DNA of 64,000 nucleotides from Methylobacterium sp. 2A. GTDB lineage: Bacteria; Pseudomonadota; Alphaproteobacteria; Rhizobiales; Beijerinckiaceae. Where the stretch lies: contig NZ_VUOK01000010.1 in the NCBI RefSeq assembly GCF_009806555.1, positions 1-64,000 of the forward strand. The letters are read 5' to 3'. Below the pieces are notes generated by a model. The model did not search any database. It saw only the letters and a program-made list of their open reading frames with translations, and was not told the origin of the DNA. Positions within the stretch are counted from its first letter, which is position 1. Every line of letters starts with the position of its first letter. The position numbers and the translations under genes were made by a program. Shown here in pieces: positions 25,266 to 34,543 of this stretch.

Positions 25266-25478
25266 ATGACCCCCAATGTCGGTAGCATCGATCGCATCCT
25301 GCGCCTCGTCGTCGGCCTTCTGATCGCAGGCCTGGGCTACACGATGCTCGCCGGAGTCTGGGCCCTTGCCGCCGTCGGCATCGGCGCCGTGATGGCGTTG
25401 ACCGCCCTCGTCGGGTTCTGCCCAGCCTACACGATCCTAGGGATCAACACCTGCCGACGCCGGCTTCCCGGCGCGTGA
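25266..25478 (+). CDS. DUF2892 (YgaP C-terminal type) membrane protein
   Basis: A 70-aa product (MTPNVGSIDRILRLVVGLLI) with two hydrophobic helices and the conserved GFCPAYTILGINTC end, which carries two Cys. In rhodanese YgaP the same domain anchors the enzyme in the membrane. It lies between TauE and the persulfide dioxygenase genes, so it may dock sulfur-transfer enzymes at the membrane. Confidence 0.8.
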   Translation: MTPNVGSIDRILRLVVGLLIAGLGYTMLAGVWALAAVGIGAVMALTALVGFCPAYTILGINTCRRRLPGA

Positions 25479-25515
25479 CCCCACCCGTCCAAGGACGACC
25501 GACAGGAGACAAGCA

Positions 25516-26415
25516 ATGACCGAAGCCCGTGGCCCCGAACCCGTCATCCAAGCCTTCTTCGACGAGCCCACCAACACGGTGAGCTACATCGTGGCCGATC
25601 CCGAGACGAAGCAGGCGGCCTTCATCGATCCGGTGCTCGACTACGATCACAACGGCGGCAGCGTCGACACTCGCTCCGTTGAGGCGATGCTGACGGCCGC
25701 CGACGAGGCGGGCTACACGGTGGTCTGGACGCTGGAAACCCACGCGCACGCCGACCACCTCTCCGGCTCGCCCTACGTGAAGGCCAAGACCGGCACGAAG
25801 ATCGGCATCGGCGAGCACATCAAGGAGGTCCAGAAGATCTTCCGCCCGGTCTTCAACGCCACCGACCTAAAGACCGACGGCAGCGATTTCGACCACCTCT
25901 TCGTGGACGGCGAGACGTTTGCCATCGGCAATCTCGCCGTCGAGGTGCTGTACACGCCAGGCCATACGCCGGCTGACATCTGCTACCGCATCGGCGGCCA
26001 CGTCTTCGTCGGCGATACGCTGTTCATGCCCGATTTCGGTACCGCGCGGGCCGACTTCCCCGGCGGCGACGTGCGCACCCTCTATCGCTCGATCCGCAAG
26101 TTGCTGGCCCTGCCTCCGGCGACGGTGCTTCACCTCTGCCACGACTACAAGGCGCCGGGCCGCGACGTGTACGCCTGGGAGACCACGGTCGGCGAGCAGC
26201 GCGAGCGCAACGTTCATGTGAAGGAGGGCGTGAGCGAGGAGGAGTTCACCGCCATGCGCACCGCCCGGGACGCGACGCTGGCTGCGCCGCGCCTTCTGCT
26301 GCCGTCGATCCAGGTCAATATCCGCGCCGGCAAGTTCCCCCCGGCCGAGGCGAACGGCGTTCGTTACCTGACCATTCCGGTCAAACTGAAAGGCGGAGCG
26401 GAATTGGGCGTTTGA
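25516..26415 (+). CDS. Persulfide dioxygenase (Blh/ETHE1-type)
   Basis: A 299-aa metallo-beta-lactamase protein. The metal motif is THAHADH (His76, His78, Asp80, His81), followed by YTPGHTPADICYR, FVGDTLF and a late HLCHDY. The C-terminal part (LLLPSIQVNIRAGKFP) is characteristic of Blh-type persulfide dioxygenases. It uses iron to oxidise glutathione persulfide to sulfite. The DUF442 domain that completes Blh in other bacteria is here fused to SQR across the divergent promoter. Confidence 0.9.
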   Translation: MTEARGPEPVIQAFFDEPTNTVSYIVADPETKQAAFIDPVLDYDHNGGSVDTRSVEAMLTAADEAGYTVVWTLETHAHADHLSGSPYVKAKTGTKIGIGEHIKEVQKIFRPVFNATDLKTDGSDFDHLFVDGETFAIGNLAVEVLYTPGHTPADICYRIGGHVFVGDTLFMPDFGTARADFPGGDVRTLYRSIRKLLALPPATVLHLCHDYKAPGRDVYAWETTVGEQRERNVHVKEGVSEEEFTAMRTARDATLAAPRLLLPSIQVNIRAGKFPPAEANGVRYLTIPVKLKGGAELGV

Positions 26416-26448
26416 CAGGGCTCATCGGTATTGGGCGTACCTGAGCCG

Positions 26449-27492
26449 ATGATGGACCTCCTGCCTGCGCATCTCCTCCGGGCGGCCCTCGGCCTCGTGC
26501 TGGGTGCCGTGCTCGGGATGGTCGCGCGCCGGGGGCGGTTCTGCACGTTGGGCGCCATCGAAGATGCCGTCTATGCGCGCGACACGCGCCGCGCCCGGGC
26601 ATGGTTGCTGGCCACCGGCATCGCCGTGGTGGGCACGCAGCTTTTGGAATCCGAATTCGGTCTCGACCTCGCCCGGTCGATCTATGCGGGGCCGCGCTTC
26701 GAATGGGGCGCGATGATCCTCGGCGGAACGATGTTCGGCTTCGGCATGGCGCTCGTCGGCACCTGCAGCTTCGGCGCGTTGCTGCGGCTCGGCGGGGGAG
26801 ATCTGCGCGCCCTCCTCGTCCTCCTCGTGCTCGGCCTCTCGGCCTACATGGCGATCAGCGGCGTGACAGCCTTTCTGCGCGTGACGCTCACCGCACCGCT
26901 CAGCCTCGATCTCGGTAGCCAGCGGCTCGGGGCCTTGTTGAAGCTGGATCAGACCGGCCGCGTGGCCTTCAGCGTCATTGCAGGCATCGGCTTCTGCCTC
27001 GTGGCGCTGACGGGCAAAGACTTCCGTCGGACTCAGCGGCTCCTCATCGGCGCCATCGCCATCGGGCTCGTCATCGTCGCCGGGTGGTGGACGAACGGGA
27101 GCGCGGGTTTCGACGAGTTCGAAACCCGGGCGGTCGGCTCCTTCAGCTTCGCACGGCCGGTCGGCGATACCCTCCTCTATGCCATGCTCGCGAGCGGCAC
27201 GCGGATCGATTTCGGCGTGGCCTCGGTCCTCGGCGTCGTGCTCGGGTCCTTCGCGGCGGCGCGCGCTGCGGGTGAATTTCACTGGGAGGCGCCCGATGAT
27301 GCCCGCGAGGTGAAGCGCCACCTGCTCGGCGCCTTCCTGATGGGCACCGGCGGCGTCACGGCGCTGGGCTGCACCATCGGCCAGGGATTGAGCGGGCTTT
27401 CGACGCTGTCGGTCGGCTCGATTCTCGCCCTCGGCGCGATCCTCGTCGGGGCTCGCGCGGGGCTCTACTACCTCGTGGACCGGCACACTTGA
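26449..27492 (+). CDS. YeeE/YedE-type thiosulfate/sulfur transporter (TsuA-like)
   Basis: A 347-aa membrane protein from the ATG at 26449. The family's three conserved Cys are present: GRFCTLGA (Cys32), GTCSFGA (Cys106) and LGCTIGQGLSG near the C-terminus. In TsuA these line the thiosulfate path. It should import thiosulfate or another reduced sulfur species. It follows the persulfide dioxygenase by 33 bp, on the same strand. It is convergent with soxR, whose stop is only 12 bp from its own. Confidence 0.85.
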   Translation: MMDLLPAHLLRAALGLVLGAVLGMVARRGRFCTLGAIEDAVYARDTRRARAWLLATGIAVVGTQLLESEFGLDLARSIYAGPRFEWGAMILGGTMFGFGMALVGTCSFGALLRLGGGDLRALLVLLVLGLSAYMAISGVTAFLRVTLTAPLSLDLGSQRLGALLKLDQTGRVAFSVIAGIGFCLVALTGKDFRRTQRLLIGAIAIGLVIVAGWWTNGSAGFDEFETRAVGSFSFARPVGDTLLYAMLASGTRIDFGVASVLGVVLGSFAAARAAGEFHWEAPDDAREVKRHLLGAFLMGTGGVTALGCTIGQGLSGLSTLSVGSILALGAILVGARAGLYYLVDRHT

Positions 27493-27504
27493 GGGTTTCG
27501 CCGG

Positions 27505-27864
27505 TTACGGTGTCCGTCCGTTGCAGAATGCGCGGTGCAGGGCGGCGATGATCTCGCGAACCTCGGGCCGGGCCAGCGCATAATAGATGTTCTTGCCGTC
27601 ACGGCGGGCCTCGACGAGATCGTCGGCCCGTAACCGAGCCAGTTGCTGGGACACGGCCGGTTGCCGCAGATTCAGCAATTGCTCCAGTTCCGAGACCGAG
27701 CGCTCGCCCTCGACCAGCAGACAGAGGATGACGAGGCGCGCCTCGTGCCCGAGGGCTTTGAGCAGTTCGCTGGCATCGCGGGCATTGGCCAGCAACAGAT
27801 CCAGGTCGAGGCTGCCCGGGGCCTCGACGCTCGTCACCGGTTGCGCCTGTTGCAACGGCATCAT
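27505..27864 (-). CDS. soxR: ArsR-type sulfur regulator (SoxR/SqrR-like)
   Basis: A 119-aa winged-helix repressor. Two Cys are placed as in SqrR/BigR/SoxR: Cys48 (LVILCLLVEG) and Cys114 (LHRAFCNGR). In those relatives persulfide links the two and releases DNA. The recognition segment is LLNLRQPAVSQQLARLRA. It lies downstream of soxS, 30 bp apart, and both are transcribed away from soxW and the sox operon. It probably represses from the intergenic region 28261-28477. Confidence 0.85.
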   Translation of the reverse strand: MMPLQQAQPVTSVEAPGSLDLDLLLANARDASELLKALGHEARLVILCLLVEGERSVSELEQLLNLRQPAVSQQLARLRADDLVEARRDGKNIYYALARPEVREIIAALHRAFCNGRTP

Positions 27865-27894
27865 CCCACCCTTTTCCTCGCCGCCCGAAGCCCG

Positions 27895-28260
27895 TTACGG
27901 GGATCCGGGGAGCCGTTCGAGCAACCGCTCGGCCCGTCCCCAGAAGAAATCCTCACCCGGATAGCCCTCGATCCGGTCGAGCTCGGACCCGTCTTCGACG
28001 AGGACGAATGTCGGTGTGTAGCGGATCGGGCGCTTGAGCGTGAGTCCGGGAGGGAGGCCTGCGTCGAGATCGACACGGCGCAACGGCGCCCGCTTCCCGA
28101 TATCCGTCTTCGGGTAGATCGGCCCGATCTCCTTGTCCCAGGCCTTGCACCACGGGCAGCCGCGCCGCTCGAACTTGATCAGCTCGGCGGCCTCAACGAT
28201 GCCGGGCCATAGGGCGAACCCCCACGCCCCCGCCATGACGGCTCGCCTCGTTCCCCGCAT
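27895..28260 (-). CDS. soxS: Periplasmic thioredoxin-like protein SoxS
   Basis: A 121-aa exported protein (signal peptide MRGTRRAVMAGAWGFALWPG). A thioredoxin-like fold carries the motif CPWC followed by a TPTF cis-proline site. SoxS reduces and reactivates SoxYZ in related bacteria. The ATG at 28260 gives the better signal peptide than the upstream ATG at 28284. It is the first gene of a two-gene operon with soxR and is divergent from soxW. Confidence 0.85.
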   Translation of the reverse strand: MRGTRRAVMAGAWGFALWPGIVEAAELIKFERRGCPWCKAWDKEIGPIYPKTDIGKRAPLRRVDLDAGLPPGLTLKRPIRYTPTFVLVEDGSELDRIEGYPGEDFFWGRAERLLERLPGSP

Positions 28261-28477
28261 CGGTCTTCCCAAGCCCAGGACCACTGATCCTTATATAGCA
28301 AAAGACGAATGTGTTCGAGGGGCATCGGCGCAGCCGCCGGGATCGTGATCGCCCTCGGCGCGGAGCCGCCGTCGTCCGCGCGGCTTCAATGGCAGCCGGA
28401 TGTCAGGAGGACTAGATTGCCAGGGGCAGGACAATCGCTCTACACATGCAGAAACTAGAATATTTGGAGGGGACGCC

Positions 28478-29053
28478 ATGTCGACCCGGCGCCGGTTCCT
28501 GGCGGGTGCCCTCGCGCTCGGCCTGCCCTCCAGGGCCATGGCCCAAGCGATCCAGGGCGATGACGGCCTCTACCGGGAGCCCTGGTTCCTCGAAAGCTTC
28601 CTCGATCTCCCCGACGATCTGAAGTCCGCGCGGGAGCACGGCAAGCGCCTCGCCATCCTGTGGGAGCTGAAGGGCTGTCCCTTCTGCAAACAGATCCACC
28701 TCGTGAACTTCGCAGATCCGGCGACGAGCGCCTTCATCCGCGAGCGTTTCGAGATCCTGCAACTGAATTTCATCGGTTCGCGGGAGGTCACCGATTTCGA
28801 CGGTCAGATCCTTCCCGAGAAGGCTTTCGCGGAGAAGTACGGCATCCGGTCCACGCCGACCATTCAGTTCTTTCCGGTGGAGGAGACGGCACTCGCGGGC
28901 AAGACGCCCCAGCAGCGCGAGGTCCTGCGAGTGCGGGGCTACGTGCCGCCGGAGGAGTTCCGCCGGACTTTCGCCTTCGTGGCCGAGCGTGCCGACGAGC
29001 GGACGACCCTGCAGGATTACCTCCGCTCGCCGGAGGCGGCGCAGCGGGGCTGA
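28478..29053 (+). CDS. soxW: Periplasmic thioredoxin SoxW
   Basis: A 191-aa product with a signal peptide (STRRRFLAGALALGLPS). It carries the active-site motif CPFC (Cys67-Cys70) and a TPT cis-Pro loop. An excellent GGAGGGG ribosome site lies just upstream. It is the first gene of the sox run and is divergent from soxS-soxR. SoxW keeps Sox proteins reduced, receiving electrons from a CcdA/SoxV membrane protein (encoded at 37.3-38.0 kb). Confidence 0.9.
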   Translation: MSTRRRFLAGALALGLPSRAMAQAIQGDDGLYREPWFLESFLDLPDDLKSAREHGKRLAILWELKGCPFCKQIHLVNFADPATSAFIRERFEILQLNFIGSREVTDFDGQILPEKAFAEKYGIRSTPTIQFFPVEETALAGKTPQQREVLRVRGYVPPEEFRRTFAFVAERADERTTLQDYLRSPEAAQRG

Positions 29054-29220
29054 CAGTCCCGCCGCGATAGTCAGCGGCCTCGCAATTCCAGCTTGACTTG
29101 AGAGCGATCCACGTCAAACTTGCAATAATTCGCATATGTCGATGGGTTTGCCCGCCGGCAGAGCGAGCGGTTCGAGACGACCGCACTCGCCGCAAAGACG
29201 GCGCACCGAGGAAACGCCAG

Positions 29221-29697
29221 ATGCGCAGGCCGATCACAGCCTTTGCGCTCGCGGGACTTTGCGTCCTCGCGACCGCCGCCGGAGCCGAGACGGCTTCCAC
29301 CGGGCTCGCCCCGTTCAAGATCGTCGCCATCGATGGCAGCGACTCAATCCCCGAGCCGCTCACCGACAAGCCGGGGGATGCGGCGGCCGGCGCGAAGGTC
29401 GTCGTGAACCGGCGCCAGGGCAATTGCCTCGGCTGCCATCAGGTCTCGTCGCTCAAGGGCGAATCTTTCCACGGCGAGGTCGGGCCCTCCCTCGATGGCG
29501 TCGCGGGCCGGTGGGACGCGGCCCACCTGCGGATGATCGTCGTCAACCCGAAGCACGTCTTCACCGAGGCGACCGTGATGCCGGCCTTCTACCGGATCGA
29601 CGGCCTCAACCGCGTGCGCGCCGAATTCCAGGGCAAGCCGATCCTGACCGCGCAGCAGGTCGAGGACGTCGTCGCCTACCTCACGACCTTGAAGTGA
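29221..29697 (+). CDS. soxX: Sulfur-oxidizing protein SoxX (monohaem cytochrome c)
   Basis: A 158-aa secreted cytochrome (signal peptide to about residue 22). One haem motif, CLGCH, is present, with a distal Met in TVMPAFY. The start at 29221 gives a normal signal peptide. SoxX pairs with SoxA to attach thiosulfate to the SoxY Cys. The upstream gap (29054-29220) contains an AT-rich patch with CGCATATG, a candidate promoter or operator. Confidence 0.95.
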   Translation: MRRPITAFALAGLCVLATAAGAETASTGLAPFKIVAIDGSDSIPEPLTDKPGDAAAGAKVVVNRRQGNCLGCHQVSSLKGESFHGEVGPSLDGVAGRWDAAHLRMIVVNPKHVFTEATVMPAFYRIDGLNRVRAEFQGKPILTAQQVEDVVAYLTTLK

Positions 29698-29724
29698 TCT
29701 CGCGGGCTGAAGGAGCCGCTTGCC

Positions 29725-30195
29725 ATGACCTCTGCCAAGATCCCCGCAATGAGCCGCCGCCAAGCCCTGGCCTTCGGCACCGGCGCCATGGTGGCCACCG
29801 CCTTCGCTTTCCGCGCCGGCCCGGCCCTGGCGGCGAAGCCCGCGACCGATGAGGCCATCAAGGCCTTCACCCGCGGCAAGGAGCCGGTGAAGGGCAGGGT
29901 CAAGCTCGAACTCCCCGAGATCGCCGAGAACGGCAACACGGTGCCGATGACGGTGAGCGTCGACGGGCCGATGACGGCGGAAAGCTACGTCGAGGAGGTG
30001 ATGATCGTCGCCGAGGGCAATCCGAACCCCGGCGTCATCAGCTTCCACTTCACGCCGTCGAGCGTCGCGGAGGCGAACACCCGGATCCGTCTCGCAGAGA
30101 CCCAGAACGTCATCGCGGTCGCCCGCATGAACGACGGCTCGGTGTTCAGCGACGTCCGCCAGGTGAAGGTCACCATCGGCGGCTGCGGCGGCTAA
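29725..30195 (+). CDS. soxY: Sulfur carrier protein SoxY
   Basis: A 156-aa product with a twin-arginine signal (SRRQALAFGTGAMVATAFAF). The C-terminus is the mobile carrier arm GGCGG with the sulfur-binding Cys154. It carries thiosulfate-derived sulfane sulfur through the Sox cycle. It is followed by soxZ, its partner. Confidence 0.98.
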   Translation: MTSAKIPAMSRRQALAFGTGAMVATAFAFRAGPALAAKPATDEAIKAFTRGKEPVKGRVKLELPEIAENGNTVPMTVSVDGPMTAESYVEEVMIVAEGNPNPGVISFHFTPSSVAEANTRIRLAETQNVIAVARMNDGSVFSDVRQVKVTIGGCGG

Positions 30196-30234
30196 CCCAT
30201 ACGCGACAGCATCGAACGAGGACGGGAGGACCAC

Positions 30235-30564
30235 ATGGCCGACGTGAAGCCGCGGATCAAACTGGACAAGAAGGAGGTCGCCAAGGGCGGCATCATCGAG
30301 GTGAAGACGCTCGTCTCCCACACGATGGAGTCCGGCCAGCGCAAGGACAAGGACGGGAAGACGATCCCGCGCAAGATCCTGAACAAGTTCACCTGTGACC
30401 TGAACGGCAAGACGATCTTCAGCGCCGATATCGAGAGCGCAGTCTCCGCCAATCCCTACTTCCAGTTCAAGATCAAGCCCGAAGAATCCGGAGCGCTGAC
30501 TTTTACCTGGGTCGATGACGACGGGTCGAAGATCCAGGCCACCGAGCAGATCAAGGTCGCCTGA
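30235..30564 (+). CDS. soxZ: SoxZ, partner of SoxY
   Basis: A 109-aa product with no signal peptide (MADVKPRIKLDKKEVAKGGI). It is exported together with SoxY through the Tat system as a complex. The beta-sandwich SoxZ core is recognisable (VKTLVSHTMESGQRKDKDGK, ALTFTWVDDDGSK). It binds SoxY and positions its carrier arm. Confidence 0.97.
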   Translation: MADVKPRIKLDKKEVAKGGIIEVKTLVSHTMESGQRKDKDGKTIPRKILNKFTCDLNGKTIFSADIESAVSANPYFQFKIKPEESGALTFTWVDDDGSKIQATEQIKVA

Positions 30565-30623
30565 CGCGCGCCCGGGGCCGTTCGCCCCGGAGCGCCTCCC
30601 CCCGCCGCGCCGGAGCCCTCACC

Positions 30624-31487
30624 ATGGTCCGCCCAACTCTCGCCTTTACAGCGCTCGCGCTCGTCGCGTTGGCCGTCGCGCCGCACGCGCAGGACATGCC
30701 GTCGGCGCCCGCCGCGAAGGAGCCGTCCGAGCGCCCGGCGTGGCAGGCGCACGGCATGAAGCCCCAGAACCCGAATTCTCCGTTCGAGGAAGTCGTCTCG
30801 GGCCTGTATTTCCGTTCCAAGGAAACGCAGGAGATGCAGGCCGACGACTTCAACAATCCGGGCTTCCTCGCCGTCGAGCAGGGCGAGGAACTCTGGTCGA
30901 AGGTCGATGGCACGGCCGGCAAGTCCTGCGCGAGCTGCCACAACGAGGCCTCGACCTCGATGAAGGGCGTCGCGGCTGCCTATCCGAAGTGGAACGAGAA
31001 GCTCGGGAAGCCAATCAATCTGGAGCAGCGGATCAACATCTGCCGCAGCGGCGCCCTGAAGGCCGAGCCTTTCGTCTTCGGCTCGCCCGAACTCACGGCC
31101 ATGACCACCTACATCCGCAACCAGTCCCGGGGGATGCCGGTCGCCGTGAAGGTGGACGGGCCGATGACGCCCTGGTTCGAGCGCGGCAAATCGCTGTACT
31201 ACCAGCGGAACGGCCAGCTCGATCTCGCCTGCGCGAGCTGCCACGAAAAGAACCACGGCAAGTATCTCCGGGCCGATTTCCTCAGCCAGGGGCAGAGCAA
31301 CGGCTTCCCCGTCTACCGCCTACGTGACCAGCGGCTGGTGCCGCTGCACGAGCGCATGGAGGGCTGCATGCAGGACGTCCGGGCCACGCCGTTCAAGCCG
31401 CTCTCCGACGAGTTCCTCGCCCTGGAGACCTACGTCGCGTGGCGCGGCCTCGGCCTTCCGGTCGAGACGCCCGCCGTGCGCAACTGA
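30624..31487 (+). CDS. soxA: SoxA (dihaem L-cysteine S-thiosulfotransferase subunit)
   Basis: A 287-aa secreted protein. Two haem motifs CASCH are present, plus MEGCMQDVRA with the catalytic Cys that becomes the persulfide haem ligand. With SoxX it couples thiosulfate to SoxY. The signal peptide ends near residue 22. It follows soxZ by 59 bp in the same operon. Confidence 0.96.
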   Translation: MVRPTLAFTALALVALAVAPHAQDMPSAPAAKEPSERPAWQAHGMKPQNPNSPFEEVVSGLYFRSKETQEMQADDFNNPGFLAVEQGEELWSKVDGTAGKSCASCHNEASTSMKGVAAAYPKWNEKLGKPINLEQRINICRSGALKAEPFVFGSPELTAMTTYIRNQSRGMPVAVKVDGPMTPWFERGKSLYYQRNGQLDLACASCHEKNHGKYLRADFLSQGQSNGFPVYRLRDQRLVPLHERMEGCMQDVRATPFKPLSDEFLALETYVAWRGLGLPVETPAVRN

Positions 31488-31502
31488 GGGTCGGATCGTC
31501 CC

Positions 31503-33182
31503 ATGACCTCACGCCGCGACTTCCTGCAGATCGCCGCCGCCACCGCGGCCCTGGTGCCGACGGGCTGGATCCGCGCCTTCGCCCAGCAGCGCCTGACCCA
31601 GTACGACCTCCTGGCCTTCGAGCCGATGGGCAACGTCACCCTGGTCCACCTGACCGACATCCACGCGCAGTTGCGGCCCGTGCTGTTCCGCGAGCCCTCG
31701 ACCAATCTCGGGGTGGGCGAGGCGCGCGGTCAGGTCCCCCACGTCACCGGACGCGCCTACCTCGACCTCTACGGCATCCCCGGCGGCTCGCCGCTGGCCT
31801 ATGCGCTGACGCCGGAGGACTACGTCGCGCTCGCCCGCAGCTACGGCCGGATGGGCGGCCTCGACCGGATCGCCACGGTGCTCGACGCGATCCGCGCCGA
31901 GCGCGGCGACAAGGTGCTGTTCCTCGACGGCGGCGACACTTGGCAGAACAGCTACACCTCGATGGTGAGCAAGGGCCAGGACATGGTCGACTGCATGGCG
32001 CTGCTGAAGCCCGACGCCATGACCGGCCACTGGGAGTTCACCCTCGGCACCGAGCGGGTGAAGGAGATCGTGGACGGGCTCGGCTGCCCGTTCCTCGGCC
32101 AGAACGTCCGCGACGCGGAGTGGAACGAGCCAGCCTTCGAGTCCACGAAGATGTTCGAGCGCGGCGGCGCGAAGGTCGCGGTGATCGGGCAGGCCTTCCC
32201 CTACACGCCCATCGCCAACCCGCGCTGGATGATCCCGAACTGGTCCTTCGGCATCCGCGAGGAGGATGTGCAGGCGAGCGTCGACAACGCCCGGAAAGAG
32301 GGCGCCGACCTCGTCGTGCTGCTCTCTCACAACGGGTTCGACGTCGACCGCAAGCTCGCCTCGCGGGTGAAGGGAATCGACGTCGTCCTGACCGGTCACA
32401 CGCACGATGCGCTGCCGCAGGCGGTAAAGGTCGGCAACACCCTGCTCATCGCCTCGGGCAGCCACGGCAAGTTCCTCACCCGCGTCGACCTCGACGTGCG
32501 GGACGGCGCCGTGAAGGGCTACCGCTCGAAGCTCATCCCGATCTTCTCCGATGTCATCGCCCCGCAGAAGGCGATGGCGGCCAAGATCCAGGCGATCCGC
32601 GCGCCCCACGAGGCGATGCTGAGCCAGGAACTTGGGCGGACCGAGGCCCTGCTCTACCGGCGCGGCAACTTCAACGGCACCCTCGACGACCTGATCTGCG
32701 ACGCGCTCCTGTCCGAGCGCGAGGCCGACATCGCCCTCTCGCCCGGCTTCCGCTGGGGCACGACCCTCCTGCCCGGGCAAGCGATCACCCACGAGGACGT
32801 CTACAACGCCACCGCCATCACCTACCCGGCGGCCTACCGGATGCCCATGACCGGCGCCCGGCTGAAGGAGGTGCTGGAGGACGTGGCCGACAACCTGTTC
32901 AACGCCGATCCCTACTACCAGCAGGGGGGCGACATGGTGCGGGTGGGGGGCGTGTCCTACGCCATCGATGTCGCCCGCCCGGCCGGAAGCCGCATCTCCG
33001 ACCTGACCCTGCTGCGCACCGGCAAACCCATCGAGGCCGGCAGCAGCTACACCGTGGCGGGCTGGGCGAGCGTCAACGAGGGGACCGAGGGTCCGCCGAT
33101 CTGGGACGTCGTCGCCTCGCACATCAAGGCCAAGAAGACGGTGAACCCGACGCCCGCGCAGGTCACCGTCCGTGGCGCCTAG
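31503..33182 (+). CDS. soxB: SoxB thiosulfohydrolase
   Basis: A 559-aa product with a Tat signal (TSRRDFLQIAAATAALVPTG). It is a 5'-nucleotidase-like dimanganese enzyme with metal motifs TDIHAQL, DGGDTW, GHWEFT, LLSHNGFDVD and TGHTHD. It removes the terminal sulfate from SoxY-bound thiosulfate. It starts 15 bp after soxA. Confidence 0.97.
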   Translation: MTSRRDFLQIAAATAALVPTGWIRAFAQQRLTQYDLLAFEPMGNVTLVHLTDIHAQLRPVLFREPSTNLGVGEARGQVPHVTGRAYLDLYGIPGGSPLAYALTPEDYVALARSYGRMGGLDRIATVLDAIRAERGDKVLFLDGGDTWQNSYTSMVSKGQDMVDCMALLKPDAMTGHWEFTLGTERVKEIVDGLGCPFLGQNVRDAEWNEPAFESTKMFERGGAKVAVIGQAFPYTPIANPRWMIPNWSFGIREEDVQASVDNARKEGADLVVLLSHNGFDVDRKLASRVKGIDVVLTGHTHDALPQAVKVGNTLLIASGSHGKFLTRVDLDVRDGAVKGYRSKLIPIFSDVIAPQKAMAAKIQAIRAPHEAMLSQELGRTEALLYRRGNFNGTLDDLICDALLSEREADIALSPGFRWGTTLLPGQAITHEDVYNATAITYPAAYRMPMTGARLKEVLEDVADNLFNADPYYQQGGDMVRVGGVSYAIDVARPAGSRISDLTLLRTGKPIEAGSSYTVAGWASVNEGTEGPPIWDVVASHIKAKKTVNPTPAQVTVRGA

Positions 33183-33235
33183 TCGTCTTCAAGATATTCA
33201 CACATTGCCATACTTGAAACAGTTCGGAGAGACCG

Positions 33236-34543
33236 ATGTCTGAACCGAAGCCGCGCCCCGATCCGTCCGGGCCGACCTCCCGCCGATCCTTCCTGCGCAC
33301 CGGCCTCGCCTTGGGCGGAGCGGTCGGCGCCGGGGTGGGAACCGGCGCTTTCGCGGGCCGTGCGGCCGCCGCCGCGCCGGAGGCCAAGAACCTGCCGCCG
33401 AACGTGCCGGAATGGTCGCAATCCCTCGGTGACGGTGTCGTGAGCCGGCCCTATGGCCGCCCCTCGAAGTTCGAGGCGGACGTGATCCGCCGCGACGTTG
33501 AATGGCTGACCGCCTCTCGCCAGAGCTCGGTGAGCTTCACGCCGCTGCACCAGCTTGAGGGGATCATCACCCCCAACGGTCTCGGCTTCGAGCGCCACCA
33601 TGGCGGCATCGCCGAGATCGACCCGGCCGAGCACCGGTTGATGATCCACGGCCTCGTTGAGAAGCCGCTGATGCTGACGCTGGAGGACATCAAGCGCTTC
33701 CCCCGCGTCAACCGGATCGCCTTCCTCGAATGCGCGGCCAATTCCGGCATGGAGTGGAAGGGCGCGCAGCTCAACGGCTGCCAGTTCACCCACGGCATGA
33801 TCCACTGCGTCATGTACACGGGCGTGCCGCTCAAGCGCCTCCTCGAAGAGGCGGGTCTCAAGACGAACGCCAAGTGGCTGCTGCCGGAGGGGGCGGACGC
33901 CGCGGCGATGACCCGCTCGGTGCCGATCGAGAAGGCGCTCGACGACGCCATCGTCGCCTACGCCATGAACGGCGAGGCGCTCTATCCCGAGCACGGCTAC
34001 CCGCTGCGCCTCGTCCTGCCCGGCTGGCAGGGCAATATGTGGGTGAAGTGGCTGCGCCGGATCAAGGTCGGCGACGAGCCCTGGCACACCCGCGAGGAGA
34101 CCTCGAAGTACACGGCCCTCATGCCGGACGGACAGGCGCGGCGCTTCACCTGGGCCATGGACGCGAAGTCCGTGATCACCAATCCAAGCCCGCAGGCGCC
34201 GATCCACGGCAAGGGCTTCACCGTGCTCTCGGGCCTCGCTTGGTCGGGACGCGGGGCGATCAAGGGCGTGGACGTCTCCCTCGATGGCGGCCGCAACTGG
34301 CGCGCCGCCCGCCTCGACGGTCCGGTCCTCGATAAGGCGCTGACGCGCTTTTATTACGAGTTCGACTGGAACGGTGAGCCGCTGCTGCTCCAGTCCCGCG
34401 CCAGGGACGAGACCGGCTATGTGCAGCCGACCAAGGCGGCTTTGCGCCAGCATCGCGGCCTGAACTCGATCTACCACAACAACGGCATTCAGACCTGGCA
34501 CGTGCTGCCCAGCGGGGAGATCGAGAATGTCGAGGTCGCGTAA
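33236..34543 (+). CDS. soxC: SoxC sulfane dehydrogenase, molybdenum subunit
   Basis: A 435-aa product with a Tat signal (SRRSFLRTGLALGGAVGAGV). It has a sulfite-oxidase-type molybdopterin domain with the Mo-ligating Cys in FLECAANSGM, and a C-terminal dimerisation domain. With SoxD it oxidises the sulfane sulfur on SoxY in a six-electron step. Its end overlaps the soxD start by 17 bp. Confidence 0.97.
   Translation: MSEPKPRPDPSGPTSRRSFLRTGLALGGAVGAGVGTGAFAGRAAAAAPEAKNLPPNVPEWSQSLGDGVVSRPYGRPSKFEADVIRRDVEWLTASRQSSVSFTPLHQLEGIITPNGLGFERHHGGIAEIDPAEHRLMIHGLVEKPLMLTLEDIKRFPRVNRIAFLECAANSGMEWKGAQLNGCQFTHGMIHCVMYTGVPLKRLLEEAGLKTNAKWLLPEGADAAAMTRSVPIEKALDDAIVAYAMNGEALYPEHGYPLRLVLPGWQGNMWVKWLRRIKVGDEPWHTREETSKYTALMPDGQARRFTWAMDAKSVITNPSPQAPIHGKGFTVLSGLAWSGRGAIKGVDVSLDGGRNWRAARLDGPVLDKALTRFYYEFDWNGEPLLLQSRARDETGYVQPTKAALRQHRGLNSIYHNNGIQTWHVLPSGEIENVEVA

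Noticed and set aside
28261-28477. ATTC-N8-GAAT operator of the SqrR type between soxS and soxW
   Set aside because: Only imperfect matches (for example ATGC-N8-GAAT near 28447) were seen, too weak to report as a site.
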